A stretch of DNA of 64,000 bases from Patescibacteria group bacterium. Its GTDB lineage: Bacteria; Patescibacteria; Paceibacteria; UBA9973; UBA2103. Of this stretch, positions 18,091-26,032 are shown one piece after another. Both the position numbers and the translations under genes were made by a program. The stretch's first letter is position 1. Each line of letters opens with the position of its first letter. The stretch spans positions 1 to 64,000 of the forward strand of contig SCTS01000006.1 in assembly GCA_004322365.1 (NCBI GenBank). Reading direction: 5' to 3'. A model generated the notes under the pieces. That model did not search any database, had not been told where the DNA came from, and worked only from the letters and a program-made list of their open reading frames with translations.

Positions 18091-19791
18091 CTATTCGTCG
18101 TGAGCATGGCCATGCCCATCTCCTCCCGGAGCTGTAGCAGGTTGCTCAGTTATGGCAGCGTCCTCGATTCGCATGCCTTCAGTAATAGTGTCTGACGCTT
18201 CTCTAATGTAGGTATCGCCGAGTGTGAGACCCTCAAGTATTTCGACTGCATCTCCGAACGTCCTACCAGTTTTGACTGCCTGAGACGTTACGAGACCTCC
18301 CTCTTTCACCATCCATACATGTGGATGATTTACTTCGTCCCAGAACACAGCATCAAATGGGACTACAATAGTTTGACTGGTCCGCTTTTCAGGCACTATT
18401 CGCACTGATAGGTGTGCAGGCCATTCGAGCTCGCCTTCTACTCGTGCATCGGCCATGAATGCGCCGTTACCATCGAGCGCTGTACCAACTCCGATTATCG
18501 TTGCCGTGCGTACATCCTTCGCAAATCCAGGTCGAATTACTTTTACCGTCTCTCCCTTTTTCGGCACTTCGACATTGCTTGGGATTCTGAAACGAATAAG
18601 CTTATTGATTTGTACCCCTGAGCTTATAGATGCAACTGTTTTCCCTGGTTCTACAAATTCACCGATTTGCCCGAGGATAGCAGATACATATCCGCTTTTT
18701 GGTGCAATAATCGCCGTGCCGCCGGTGATTGCTCTAGATGCCGCGCCGTATGCTGCTTGTGCCGCTTCGTATTCTGCTTCTGCGGTTAATTGATCGCGAT
18801 CGAGTTCAGTATTTTTGTTTGCATTATCACGATTTCGCTCCGCGAATTCTTTTTCCTTTTCAGAAACAGTCAGAAGCGCTTCACGGTACTTTCCAACCGC
18901 CTCATTGAAGCTGGCTTGATGCTCACTGATAAGTTCTCGTAAGTCATTGAGTTCTGCTTGGGTGAATCCCTCTCCTGAAGAAATGCTTGCAGCTGCCAAT
19001 TGAGTCGCAACAAGAAAGTACGCAAGACCCTCCTGTTGTGACACTGAGTCTTTTTCAAGAGCGGAAACTACTTTCGCAGTCGCCGTGAGATATTTATCAC
19101 GAAGACTGGAATTTGTGACTCCGAACCACCACGGAAGAGTTGTTAAGAATGTGGCATCCTTTGAACTCAAAATATCCCTATTGTTTCCAGAAAATTCGGA
19201 GAACTCCTTAACTACCGATTGTCTTAGGACACCTTTCGCCGTTTCCCCGGCTGCTATTGCCGCTTGCTTTGCTTCACTAATTGCTCGCTCTGCTGTGTCG
19301 TTTGTTGTGAAGATAGTAAGTTGGGTTTTGGACTGTCCGACGAAACTCTGAGTTGAAGAAAGTTTCGATTTAGCTCGCGCCACTTCTCCAGCACGCTCCG
19401 CGAGAGTGGTTGCGAGTTCCGGTGTAAGTGGCGCAGCCGATAACCGTCCGAGAACCTCTCCAGCGTTCACATATTCGCCAATAGTGACATTCCACGAAAC
19501 AACAGTGCCTTGTCGTGGTGGTTGCACATCAGCGTCGTTAGGAGAAATGATTTCTCCCGGCCACGAGGCGAAGGTGGCGAATGCTTCGCTTTCTGCGCCA
19601 ACAGTTTGCGTCGCAAGATTTACTTTCTGAAATTCTGTTATTGTGTTTGCCGGTTCTAAAGATGAAGGAAAGTTTAGCACTCCCAATGTAACCACAAGAA
19701 CCGTAAACACTCCTGATGCTGCCTGTGTAGTTAAAGGAAGTTGCTTAAACGAACCCCATACGCCTAAGAAAGCGTTGAGTAATTTTTGCAT
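18091..19791 (-). CDS. RND efflux adaptor (membrane fusion protein)
   Basis: 566 residues, longer than common adaptors. After an N-terminal membrane segment comes a barrel-sandwich/lipoyl half-motif (DADVQPPRQGTVVSWNVTIGEYVNAGEVLGRL), a long helical hairpin (about 120-350), the second lipoyl half (IIAPKSGYVSAILGQIGEFVEPG), a beta barrel and a membrane-proximal domain. The tail GGDGHGHAHDE is His-rich, a likely metal-binding end. It is cotranscribed with the RND permease one base downstream. The unusually long hairpin may reach the cell surface if there is no outer membrane. Confidence 0.92.
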   Translation of the reverse strand: MQKLLNAFLGVWGSFKQLPLTTQAASGVFTVLVVTLGVLNFPSSLEPANTITEFQKVNLATQTVGAESEAFATFASWPGEIISPNDADVQPPRQGTVVSWNVTIGEYVNAGEVLGRLSAAPLTPELATTLAERAGEVARAKSKLSSTQSFVGQSKTQLTIFTTNDTAERAISEAKQAAIAAGETAKGVLRQSVVKEFSEFSGNNRDILSSKDATFLTTLPWWFGVTNSSLRDKYLTATAKVVSALEKDSVSQQEGLAYFLVATQLAAASISSGEGFTQAELNDLRELISEHQASFNEAVGKYREALLTVSEKEKEFAERNRDNANKNTELDRDQLTAEAEYEAAQAAYGAASRAITGGTAIIAPKSGYVSAILGQIGEFVEPGKTVASISSGVQINKLIRFRIPSNVEVPKKGETVKVIRPGFAKDVRTATIIGVGTALDGNGAFMADARVEGELEWPAHLSVRIVPEKRTSQTIVVPFDAVFWDEVNHPHVWMVKEGGLVTSQAVKTGRTFGDAVEILEGLTLGDTYIREASDTITEGMRIEDAAITEQPATAPGGDGHGHAHDE

Positions 19792-19805
19792 AATGGTATG
19801 TGAGA

Positions 19806-20039
19806 TTAGTCGTTATGTGGCGCTGCTCCCGTGTCATCGTGAGGTACCGCAGTAGTGTCGTTGTGTGGAGCGGTACCAGTATCATCATGCGGTGCAATAT
19901 TTACCGTTTTTTGTTGAGTTGTTGTAGTGTCGCCGGTCTTCGCGTTACCGTCTGATGCTGATTTTCCAAGAACTGTATAACCGATAAGGCCACCAACGAT
20001 AACAATGCCCGCAATAAGAATCAATACTGTTTTGTTCAT
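19806..20039 (-). CDS. Small anchored protein with His/Asp tandem repeats
   Basis: 77 residues: membrane anchor (about 4-24), a Thr/Gln linker, then four near-identical eight-residue units of the form A/V-P-H-(D/N)-D-T-x-x (about 49-77). The DNA shows the same 24-base periodicity. The regularly spaced His and Asp residues suggest an extracytoplasmic metal-binding tail. It lies 14 bases upstream of the RND adaptor, which itself ends in a His-rich tail, so metal capture for the pump is inferred. No family recognised. Confidence 0.8.
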   Translation of the reverse strand: MNKTVLILIAGIVIVGGLIGYTVLGKSASDGNAKTGDTTTTQQKTVNIAPHDDTGTAPHNDTTAVPHDDTGAAPHND

Positions 20040-20112
20040 AGTTGTTTTAGATTAGAGTCGAAAGTAATAGAAAAAATCGTGCAAAAATATGCCACGAATT
20101 GTAACGATTCTT

Positions 20113-20493
20113 CTAAAACAGCAGTTGAGTTTTTTGTTGTAGCGGGAGACGCGGTGGGAGTTTTTCTTTCGCGAGATGTGTGGAAATTAGATAGTCGTCA
20201 AAGTGTACAAAGCTTGAGTTGACGACGACAGATATGCAATAACCCAGACCACCAGTAGAATGCTGATTATCGTCAGAAACTGTTCGATTGCTTATTATCT
20301 GATGAAGTTCTGTTAGACACGGAGAATGGTTATCAGAGTCGGGTGCATGGGGCACTTTGTCCTGATGGGTCTGATCATTTGCAAAAGCGACAGAGGGCGA
20401 TAGGAGTGTATGTCCAAATGTGAAAAAGACGGCAGCAAGGAGCAACGCGACACCAAAAAGTTTTCTCTTCGAATCCTTACGCTTTGGAAACAT
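20113..20493 (-). CDS. Secreted hypothetical protein leading the efflux operon
   Basis: 126 residues with a basic N-terminus and signal sequence (about 12-38, ending near SVAFAND). The mature part is His-rich (QTHQDKVPHAPDSDNHSPC) with two Cys (SPCLTEL, LGYCISV). I do not recognise the family. It is 73 bases upstream of the His/Asp repeat gene on the same strand and could be the first gene of the RND operon. Small secreted His/Cys proteins in this position are often metal related, but that is only suggestive. Confidence 0.65.
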   Translation of the reverse strand: MFPKRKDSKRKLFGVALLLAAVFFTFGHTLLSPSVAFANDQTHQDKVPHAPDSDNHSPCLTELHQIISNRTVSDDNQHSTGGLGYCISVVVNSSFVHFDDYLISTHLAKEKLPPRLPLQQKTQLLF

Positions 20494-20651
20494 GATGCTA
20501 TTTTAACACATTTGTAAATTGAGGAGTACAGATGAAGATATTCAAGAATCGCACCAAAAAGAGATTTATAAAAATTAAACGTTTCTTCTGTGTTACGAGG
20601 AAAATTTAGATAGGTGCTTACTCGTGCCAGGTTTTACTCTATTATCTTTAA

Positions 20652-21788
20652 TTATTCTACCATCATTTCAATCGCATCAGGGAATGAGTTATAGCCCTTT
20701 GCGCGCATGCTGGCACAATAGGCGCCTGTGTCATATATCCGTACCTCATCACCAATTTTCGCCTCTTTTAATGTCCGTGTCTCAATCTCTTCTGGGTTAT
20801 CAGCGCCAGGAGAAAGAATATCGCCAGACTCACAATTGTGCCCCACCACTACATATTTTTTTGTAATACTACTTTCATTCACCACCTCAATGAGGTGGCG
20901 CGAACCATACAAGGTGGCGCGTAAAAAATCATTCATCCCCGTATTAAGACGAAGAAATGTATACCCACCACTCCCTGTATCAACAATGTCATCTACAGAC
21001 GCAACTAAAGTCCCTGCGTGCGCAATAAGGTATGTCCCCGGTTCAATCTCTAAAGCAATCTTCCGATTTGTTTTTTCATAAAACAACTGTAACTTTTTAC
21101 CAAACATTGCCACAATTTCCACCATGTCAGCCTCCTTCTCATCACCATAGCGATGAATTTTGTATCCACCTCCAATGTCGAGCACTGTTACATCAGGCAT
21201 TTTTTCTACAACACCGAGTGATCGCTCCATTACCTCTCCCCACAGTGCAGGGTCAGTTCCTGAACCAATATGAATATGTAGCCTGTTGATGGTTACTTGT
21301 TCTGACTGAGCAAGTGCCAGCGCTTCGTCTACATACTCATGCCAGATACCAAAGCTCGCGCTCGTACCTCCAGTGCTTGTTCTATTGTTATGGCCAGCAC
21401 CGAACGCTGGGTTAATCCGTACACCAACAACAGAAGGATGATTGGAACAATCTAAAAATAGTTTCAATTGATTAAGAGATGTTGCCGTAAAGAGCACCCC
21501 TGCATTGAGTAGTACTTCAAGATTATGTGGTGACTGCTGTGAGGAAAGGGAAATTTTATTTCCTTCAATTCCTTGGTTCAATAATTCTTCTGCTTCGTAG
21601 CTTGAGCTCGCGTCAAAGTACACTCCTCTTTCATTCATCATTTTAATAATTTCAGGATGAGGATTCGCTTTTATTGCATACCGAACAGTAAGTCCATATG
21701 GTGACGACAAACTAAGAAGTAGTTTGATTGTTTTCTCTATTGCCGAGCGACCATATTCAAAACGAGGTGTGTTCATTTTTATGCGCAA
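20652..21788 (-). CDS. PLP-dependent fold-type III decarboxylase (diaminopimelate/ornithine decarboxylase family)
   Basis: 378 residues. Family landmarks: PLP Lys in VRYAIKANPHPEI, FDASSSYEAEELL, HIHIGSGTD, the Gly-rich phosphate-binding DIGGGYKIHRYG, EPGTYLIAHAG, and the substrate-side NCESGDI and DTGAYCASM near the C-terminus. This is the alanine-racemase-like barrel followed by a beta domain. Diaminopimelate, ornithine or a related amino acid could be the substrate. No other lysine pathway genes are nearby, so I leave the symbol blank. An internal ATG at 21776 would reduce the overlap with the upstream gene. Confidence 0.88.
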   Translation of the reverse strand: MRIKMNTPRFEYGRSAIEKTIKLLLSLSSPYGLTVRYAIKANPHPEIIKMMNERGVYFDASSSYEAEELLNQGIEGNKISLSSQQSPHNLEVLLNAGVLFTATSLNQLKLFLDCSNHPSVVGVRINPAFGAGHNNRTSTGGTSASFGIWHEYVDEALALAQSEQVTINRLHIHIGSGTDPALWGEVMERSLGVVEKMPDVTVLDIGGGYKIHRYGDEKEADMVEIVAMFGKKLQLFYEKTNRKIALEIEPGTYLIAHAGTLVASVDDIVDTGSGGYTFLRLNTGMNDFLRATLYGSRHLIEVVNESSITKKYVVVGHNCESGDILSPGADNPEEIETRTLKEAKIGDEVRIYDTGAYCASMRAKGYNSFPDAIEMMVE

Positions 21789-22161
21789 CTTTTTTGATTA
21801 GCGTCATTCTATCATTTTGCCCCCCTTTGAACGGGCATTCGCATGGCTTCTGTTTAAGTATTGCATCCTGTTCTTTGAGAGTACTAATAAATACCCTCTG
21901 AATACCAGACCCTTTTGCCAACTGTTTATTGAGAGGCGTGTGATGTTTATAACCACGACGAGTAAATTCCTTAACTAATACCTCATGCCGATTATAGAGC
22001 GCTTTTTGTTTTCCTACCCAGCGCAGTGTCTCCGGATGGCGTGAGTATCCCCCTGTGCCTTTATGTTTTGTAAGGATATTCCAGAGTCCATGAAGCTCTC
22101 GATGTTCAGCAAGCAAATGCTTTCTGCATAAATGTTTTGGATGAATGTCCCATACACGCAT
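21757..22161 (-). CDS. Pyrimidine dimer DNA glycosylase (endonuclease V family)
   Basis: 134 residues, the usual size. The N-terminal MRVWDIHPKHLCRKHLLAEHRELHGLW block is the family signature, with the His/Glu/Arg patch (LLAEHREL) matching the T4 endonuclease V active-site Glu region, and GYSRHPETLRWVG and RGYKHHTPL following. It excises UV-induced cyclobutane dimers by glycosylase/AP lyase chemistry. It overlaps the decarboxylase start by 32 bases (20 from the internal ATG) and follows the TspO gene by 3 bases. Confidence 0.87.
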   Translation of the reverse strand: MRVWDIHPKHLCRKHLLAEHRELHGLWNILTKHKGTGGYSRHPETLRWVGKQKALYNRHEVLVKEFTRRGYKHHTPLNKQLAKGSGIQRVFISTLKEQDAILKQKPCECPFKGGQNDRMTLIKKVAHKNEHTSF

Positions 22162-22164
22162 AGA

Positions 22165-22569
22165 TTACCTATTCAAAAATGTAATGGTTAATTGTAGAAA
22201 AGTGGCAAATATTCCCCACAGAAGATACGGGATATTGGCATACACAACCCAACGCAATTCTGGTGACGCATGCCAAATGGCTATGAGTGCCCACACAAGC
22301 GTGCCAATGACAAGTAGGATATCAATCGATGCAAGGAGATTATTTTTGAGCCCAAACTGAATCGGCGTAAAAGCAAAGTTAAAAAAGAGATTAAGTGCAA
22401 AAGGCACAGCCACTATCCACGGATTTTGTTTAGTGAATACTTTGTAAAATACGGTTCCAAAAGTTACCGCAATAATTGCATACAGCACCGTCCACACTAG
22501 CCCAAAGAGCCATGATGGCGGAGCCCATGTCGGCTTAATTAATTGTGAGTACCAACTGTAAGTTTCCAT
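22165..22569 (-). CDS. TspO/MBR family membrane protein
   Basis: 134 residues with five predicted helices. Family landmarks: WYSQLIKPTWAPPSWLFGLVWTVLYAIIAV at the N-terminus, NLFFNFAFTPIQFGLKN in the middle and WVVYANIPYLLWGIFATFLQLTI at the C-terminus (the Trp and Ala/Asn core of the ligand pocket). Members bind tetrapyrroles and sterols and take part in stress responses. It is slightly shorter than the usual 150-160 residues. Confidence 0.93.
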   Translation of the reverse strand: METYSWYSQLIKPTWAPPSWLFGLVWTVLYAIIAVTFGTVFYKVFTKQNPWIVAVPFALNLFFNFAFTPIQFGLKNNLLASIDILLVIGTLVWALIAIWHASPELRWVVYANIPYLLWGIFATFLQLTITFLNR

Positions 22570-22627
22570 CTATACCTCATTGTACCTCAATGACCCTCCT
22601 CGGAATCGAAACATCTATATAGACCCC

Positions 22628-24376
22628 TTACCCGAAAGTAAAAGTAAATGCTTGTAATCCAGCCCTTGGTATTACGATACGAAGGATATGCTTTCCATAC
22701 TCTGCATCTTGGATGAGTGAATAGAGAGTTTCGTCCTTAATCACCATCTTTTTGACTAATACATCATCTTTATATATCTCAATCTCAACTCCTTTAGCTG
22801 AGCCAGCTGTCATATAGACATTTTTTGATTCATAGCTGAAGACAATACTTCCTCCGCTTTTATTTTCTGCATATTCGGGAGTCATGCTCCATGTGCCGCC
22901 AAGGTAGAGCTGATTGAAAGAGGCCTTAGAAGGAACGCTCAGCGTCTGCTCGCCAGTCTGACCAGCAGTGCCATTTGCAAGATAGTGATTACGAGATGAC
23001 CCAAAATATACTTCAGGACTCTTCACCTTACTCGAGTCAACAGTTACAACCGTTGAAGGTTGTGATGTACCTGTAGACACCGTGTCTTCCATCCCCATAC
23101 GAGATGCGCGTTCTTTGAGAGCATTTTGAATTGCTTTCTCTGTTTCTTCGTACTCACCTTCACCAATATGGTCGTAAATGATATACCCATCGATATCAAT
23201 AAGATATTTGCGTGGCCAGAACTGATTACCGAGCGCATTCCATGTCGAGTAATCGTTGTCGAGAACAACAGGATATTGTATGCTAAAGCCTTTTACTGCT
23301 TTCTCAACATTGACCTGCACCTTTTCAAATGCAAATTCTGGAGTGTGAAGTCCTACTACCTCCAACCCTTGATCTTTATATTTTGTATACCACTCGTTAA
23401 TGTACGGAATGGTGCGCTGACAATTGATACAGCTGTATGTCCAAATATCGAGGAGCACTACCTTTCCTCTGAGTGATGCGAGGGTAATTGGTTTTCCCTC
23501 CGTATTAACATAGCCATCAATCGAGCTCAGTTCTGGAACCTTTTTATATTTTGCCTGTTTCTGTTCCATAGTGAGGTATCCACTCACATCCTTTTTCACA
23601 GAGCTTTCTTTCGCTGATACATCAGTTGTTCGGGCTGGAGCATTATTCTTCTCCAAAAGTTTCTGCTCTATTTTTGTGACGTCAAAAAATCCGGCATCAA
23701 GCAAAAACAGTTGAGTTTTCTTGTCGAACCCACCAATAATAGCGATGCCGACAATAAGGAAAATAACTCCAAGCGTTCGCTTAAACCATCCCTTTGGATC
23801 TGCAGCAACACCAAGTTTGTTCATTATTTTTTGACCAACAATTGACACCACCAAAAGCGAAAGACAAAGTCCTATGGTGTAGGCAAATAGGTAGAGCATC
23901 CCGAGTGCAGGGCTTACTGGGAGTACTGTGGCAAGGACAATGAAGTAAGTTGGACTACAGGTCGAGAACACGGGGCCAAGCGCACTACCTACAATGACAT
24001 CGCCCCAGAAACTATTTTGTTTGTTACCTTTGCCAAGAAGAATATTAGACTTTGTGCTGAGCCTTGCAATAAACTGACCTTCCCAAAGCGACGGGAAAAG
24101 AGTGACGAGACCGAGAAAGATGATGATGCCTCCTGAAATCCATTTCCACACATATTCCGGAATATCAATAAACAATGTACTTGCTTTGAGTAACAGCGTG
24201 AATCCGATAACAGACACGCCGAGGGCTATGATGATAGTGAAGGCTTTCTTTTTATTGAACACTCCTACACCTCCATTTGAAAGCGAGCCGCCAATAATGA
24301 CAGGAAGCAACGGCAAGATACACGGCGCAAGCACCGTCAAAGCTCCCGCAATAAATGAGATGAGGAGGAGAATCAT
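22628..24376 (-). CDS. DipZ-like protein: CcdA/DsbD membrane domain fused to thioredoxin and C-terminal beta domain
   Basis: 582 residues. An N-terminal DsbD/CcdA-type transporter (about 1-225) has FIAGALTVLAPCILPLLPVIIGG and SALGPVFSTCSPTYFI, the two membrane Cys that relay electrons. A TlpA-like thioredoxin domain (about 285-420) has the redox motif SCINCQRTIP. A C-terminal beta-rich DipZ domain follows (about 445-582). It moves reducing power outside the membrane to extracytoplasmic thiols. It is one base from the thioredoxin-like gene upstream, and the operon is preceded by the XRE-type palindrome. Confidence 0.93.
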   Translation of the reverse strand: MILLLISFIAGALTVLAPCILPLLPVIIGGSLSNGGVGVFNKKKAFTIIIALGVSVIGFTLLLKASTLFIDIPEYVWKWISGGIIIFLGLVTLFPSLWEGQFIARLSTKSNILLGKGNKQNSFWGDVIVGSALGPVFSTCSPTYFIVLATVLPVSPALGMLYLFAYTIGLCLSLLVVSIVGQKIMNKLGVAADPKGWFKRTLGVIFLIVGIAIIGGFDKKTQLFLLDAGFFDVTKIEQKLLEKNNAPARTTDVSAKESSVKKDVSGYLTMEQKQAKYKKVPELSSIDGYVNTEGKPITLASLRGKVVLLDIWTYSCINCQRTIPYINEWYTKYKDQGLEVVGLHTPEFAFEKVQVNVEKAVKGFSIQYPVVLDNDYSTWNALGNQFWPRKYLIDIDGYIIYDHIGEGEYEETEKAIQNALKERASRMGMEDTVSTGTSQPSTVVTVDSSKVKSPEVYFGSSRNHYLANGTAGQTGEQTLSVPSKASFNQLYLGGTWSMTPEYAENKSGGSIVFSYESKNVYMTAGSAKGVEIEIYKDDVLVKKMVIKDETLYSLIQDAEYGKHILRIVIPRAGLQAFTFTFG

Positions 24377-24377
24377 G

Positions 24378-24908
24378 TTATTTTACTTCTGCCACGAGCG
24401 CTCCGAGAGTCGGGCTACCACTCCACTTTTTAATAAGGTTTCCGTCTTTATCAACCTGCACAAAAGTGTGCTGATATGTCACGCCGTACTTTTGTTTAAG
24501 CGCAGTAGAGGTATCGTAGTTCACATCTAATATCGAAAGACCTGGAGGAATCTTTGAAAGATTAGCTTTAATATCGGCATCTATTGTTCTACACGTTGGA
24601 CACCAGCTGGCTTGGAAAAACAACACTACATCATGGGTAGCCGAAGCTACTGCTACTTTTTCAGGTGCATATGCTTCATATGATCCCGCTTTCATCATAG
24701 TATCGCTCGTATCCATCATGCTATCGGTCTGAGTGGTGTCGGCTTTCATCATTTCTTCCCCCTCTTTCGGTGTATCTTTCATCATTGCTGAATCAGCCTT
24801 TTTAGTATCCATCATTGTGTCATCCTTACTGTTGAGGAATGCATACACCCCTCCAGCAATCACCACTAACGCTATAACTCCGATAATAATTCCTATGTTT
24901 TTGTTCAT
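24378..24908 (-). CDS. Membrane-anchored thioredoxin-fold protein with Met/Asp-rich linker
   Basis: 176 residues: N-terminal membrane helix (about 5-25), a low-complexity linker rich in Met, Asp, Lys and Thr with repeated DTMMDT/DSMMDT/DTMMKA units (about 28-72), then a thioredoxin fold with the redox motif FFQASWCPTCRTID. It is translationally coupled to dipZ, from which it probably receives electrons. The Met-rich linker could bind copper or simply be a flexible tether. The operator-like palindrome at 24962-24997 lies just upstream. Confidence 0.9.
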   Translation of the reverse strand: MNKNIGIIIGVIALVVIAGGVYAFLNSKDDTMMDTKKADSAMMKDTPKEGEEMMKADTTQTDSMMDTSDTMMKAGSYEAYAPEKVAVASATHDVVLFFQASWCPTCRTIDADIKANLSKIPPGLSILDVNYDTSTALKQKYGVTYQHTFVQVDKDGNLIKKWSGSPTLGALVAEVK

Positions 24909-24961
24909 AAAAAATAGTGATATTTATTAATTACTTCTGTACCTAGTACTATAAATAAAAG

Positions 24962-24997
24962 AAAAACAGATGTAAAGTAGACTTTACATCTGTTTTT
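24962..24997. promoter_or_regulatory. XRE-type palindrome upstream of the thioredoxin-dipZ operon, possibly also a bidirectional terminator
   Basis: Arms of 17 bases (24962-24978 and 24981-24997) with core ATGTAAAGTAGACTTTACAT. The core differs only in the central two bases from the palindrome at 25620-25649 upstream of the XRE gene. Flanking A and T runs mean it could also form an intrinsic terminator for the upstream membrane-protein gene. Dual use is plausible. Confidence 0.75.
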
Positions 24998-25021
24998 GGG
25001 GAAAACTTACACATGTAGCCT

Positions 25022-25384
25022 CTAGAGGTTTGTATCGCTCCATGTTCGAGTACCAATCTTGACCACCACCATTGCAATGAGAGCAATAACGAGCCATGGA
25101 TCTACCGCGTGTGTATAGCCTTGAATCACTATGCCAAGGGTAAGTACGCCTGATCCTGCAAGAAATGCGTTTCTTCCAGCAAGGGCACGGTGCTGGGCAT
25201 CACGCTCGTCAACCAAACTTTCTCGAAGAATGAAGCTGGCAAATATCCCGAAAAGTCCTAACGTTAGCGCCAGCATGCCCATCACCATCATGTCTGGCAT
25301 CCAGAAATGAAATGGATTAAGTAGCAAAATTGCAATTGCAATCAAAGCTACGGTAACAATGATTTCTTTAAGATTATTTTTCAT
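25022..25384 (-). CDS. Small membrane protein paired with XRE regulator (DUF2178-like)
   Basis: 120 residues with four hydrophobic segments and a central FILRESLVDERDAQHRALAGRNAF loop. The conserved E-R-D-x-x-H/R segment resembles small membrane proteins often encoded beside compact XRE regulators. Its start overlaps the regulator's 3' end by 11 bases, so translation is coupled. Function unknown; such pairs are sometimes stress or signal sensing, but nothing here proves that. Confidence 0.8.
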   Translation of the reverse strand: MKNNLKEIIVTVALIAIAILLLNPFHFWMPDMMVMGMLALTLGLFGIFASFILRESLVDERDAQHRALAGRNAFLAGSGVLTLGIVIQGYTHAVDPWLVIALIAMVVVKIGTRTWSDTNL

Positions 25385-25586
25385 AGGATATTTTAAATAT
25401 TTTCTCGACAGGTATCTTAAAGAAACCGGCGATTTTTAAAGCGAGTAAAATAGATGGCGTGTAGTTCCCTTTTTCCAAGGCAATGATAGTTTGTCGACTA
25501 ACATTCACTTTGGAAGCAAGATCCTCCTGCGTCATACCCATCTCCGCTCTGTATGTACTTACCTCATTTTTTATCTTTTCCTCCAT
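25374..25586 (-). CDS. Compact XRE-family helix-turn-helix regulator
   Basis: 70 residues, essentially only the DNA-binding domain: RAEMGMTQEDLASKVNVSRQTIIALEKGNYTPSILLALKIAGFFKIPVEKIF. This matches the YgzD-like small regulators found next to membrane proteins. A perfect palindrome lies 34 bases upstream (25620-25649) and a second copy of its core precedes the thioredoxin-dipZ operon, making a small regulon directly visible. Confidence 0.93.
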   Translation of the reverse strand: MEEKIKNEVSTYRAEMGMTQEDLASKVNVSRQTIIALEKGNYTPSILLALKIAGFFKIPVEKIFKISYEK

Positions 25587-25619
25587 ATGTAATGATAATT
25601 CAATTGTACCTATCAGCCT

Positions 25620-25649
25620 ATGCTATGTAAAGAGGACTTTACATAGCAT
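25620..25649. promoter_or_regulatory. XRE-type operator upstream of the regulator gene
   Basis: Arms ATGCTATGTAAAG (25620-25632) and complement (25637-25649) with a 4-base spacer. The core ATGTAAAGAGGACTTTACAT matches that at 24970-24989 in 18 of 20 bases. It also supplies the last codons and stop of the truncated RhuM-like frame. Confidence 0.8.
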
Positions 25650-25944
25650 GACTGACCGCAATAATCATATCGAGGTTATACATCTCGACTGAACGAACCA
25701 CAGCTCTTTTGCCTTCAGTTTGAACTAGTTCCAATTTGGAACTAGTTGCTGTTTTGATAAGCTCTTTCTCCTTGTAGATATTTTGAATATGCTTTGAGAT
25801 CGCCTGCGGATTAACTCCGAACATTTTAGCCATCTGCATACGGTTTGCCCAAATAGTCTCGCGCACTGAATCCCCACGAAGCTCAATGGCACCGTTCTTT
25901 GCTTGATACACAACTACGTTATTTTTTACTTGCTTATTTTTCAT
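25639..25944 (-). pseudogene. RhuM-like (virulence protein RhuM family) N-terminal remnant
   Basis: 101 residues. The sequence VVVYQAKNGAIELRGDSVRETIWANRMQMAKMFGVNPQAISKHIQNIYKEKEL and VRSVEMYNLDMIIAV matches the N-terminal DNA-binding region of RhuM-type proteins, which normally run past 300 residues and continue after LDMIIAVGYRV. Here the frame ends in SHAM and a stop, and those codons lie in the XRE operator palindrome. It therefore looks cut short by the junction with the XRE module. It may still be expressed; a LexA-like box lies upstream. Confidence 0.75.
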
Positions 25945-25968
25945 ACTTTAAAAAATTATACCACATCT

Positions 25969-25988
25969 AGGCGAACGTTCGTTCGCCT
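25969..25988. promoter_or_regulatory. LexA-box-like palindrome
   Basis: AGGCGAACGTTCGTTCGCCT, with 9-base perfect arms and a further imperfect stem outside. It contains CGAAC-N4-GTTCG, the Gram-positive LexA box pattern, 25 bases upstream of the RhuM-like start. The palindrome is certain. The LexA assignment is inferred from one match. Confidence 0.45.
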
Positions 25989-26032
25989 TGGTGTGGATAT
26001 TCCTGTCCCATCTATTTCGAGTAGCGATTCGA

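Noticed and set aside
24962..24997. Pure terminator with no regulatory role
   Set aside because: The core is repeated at 25620-25649, where it is upstream of the XRE gene, so a shared protein site is more likely.
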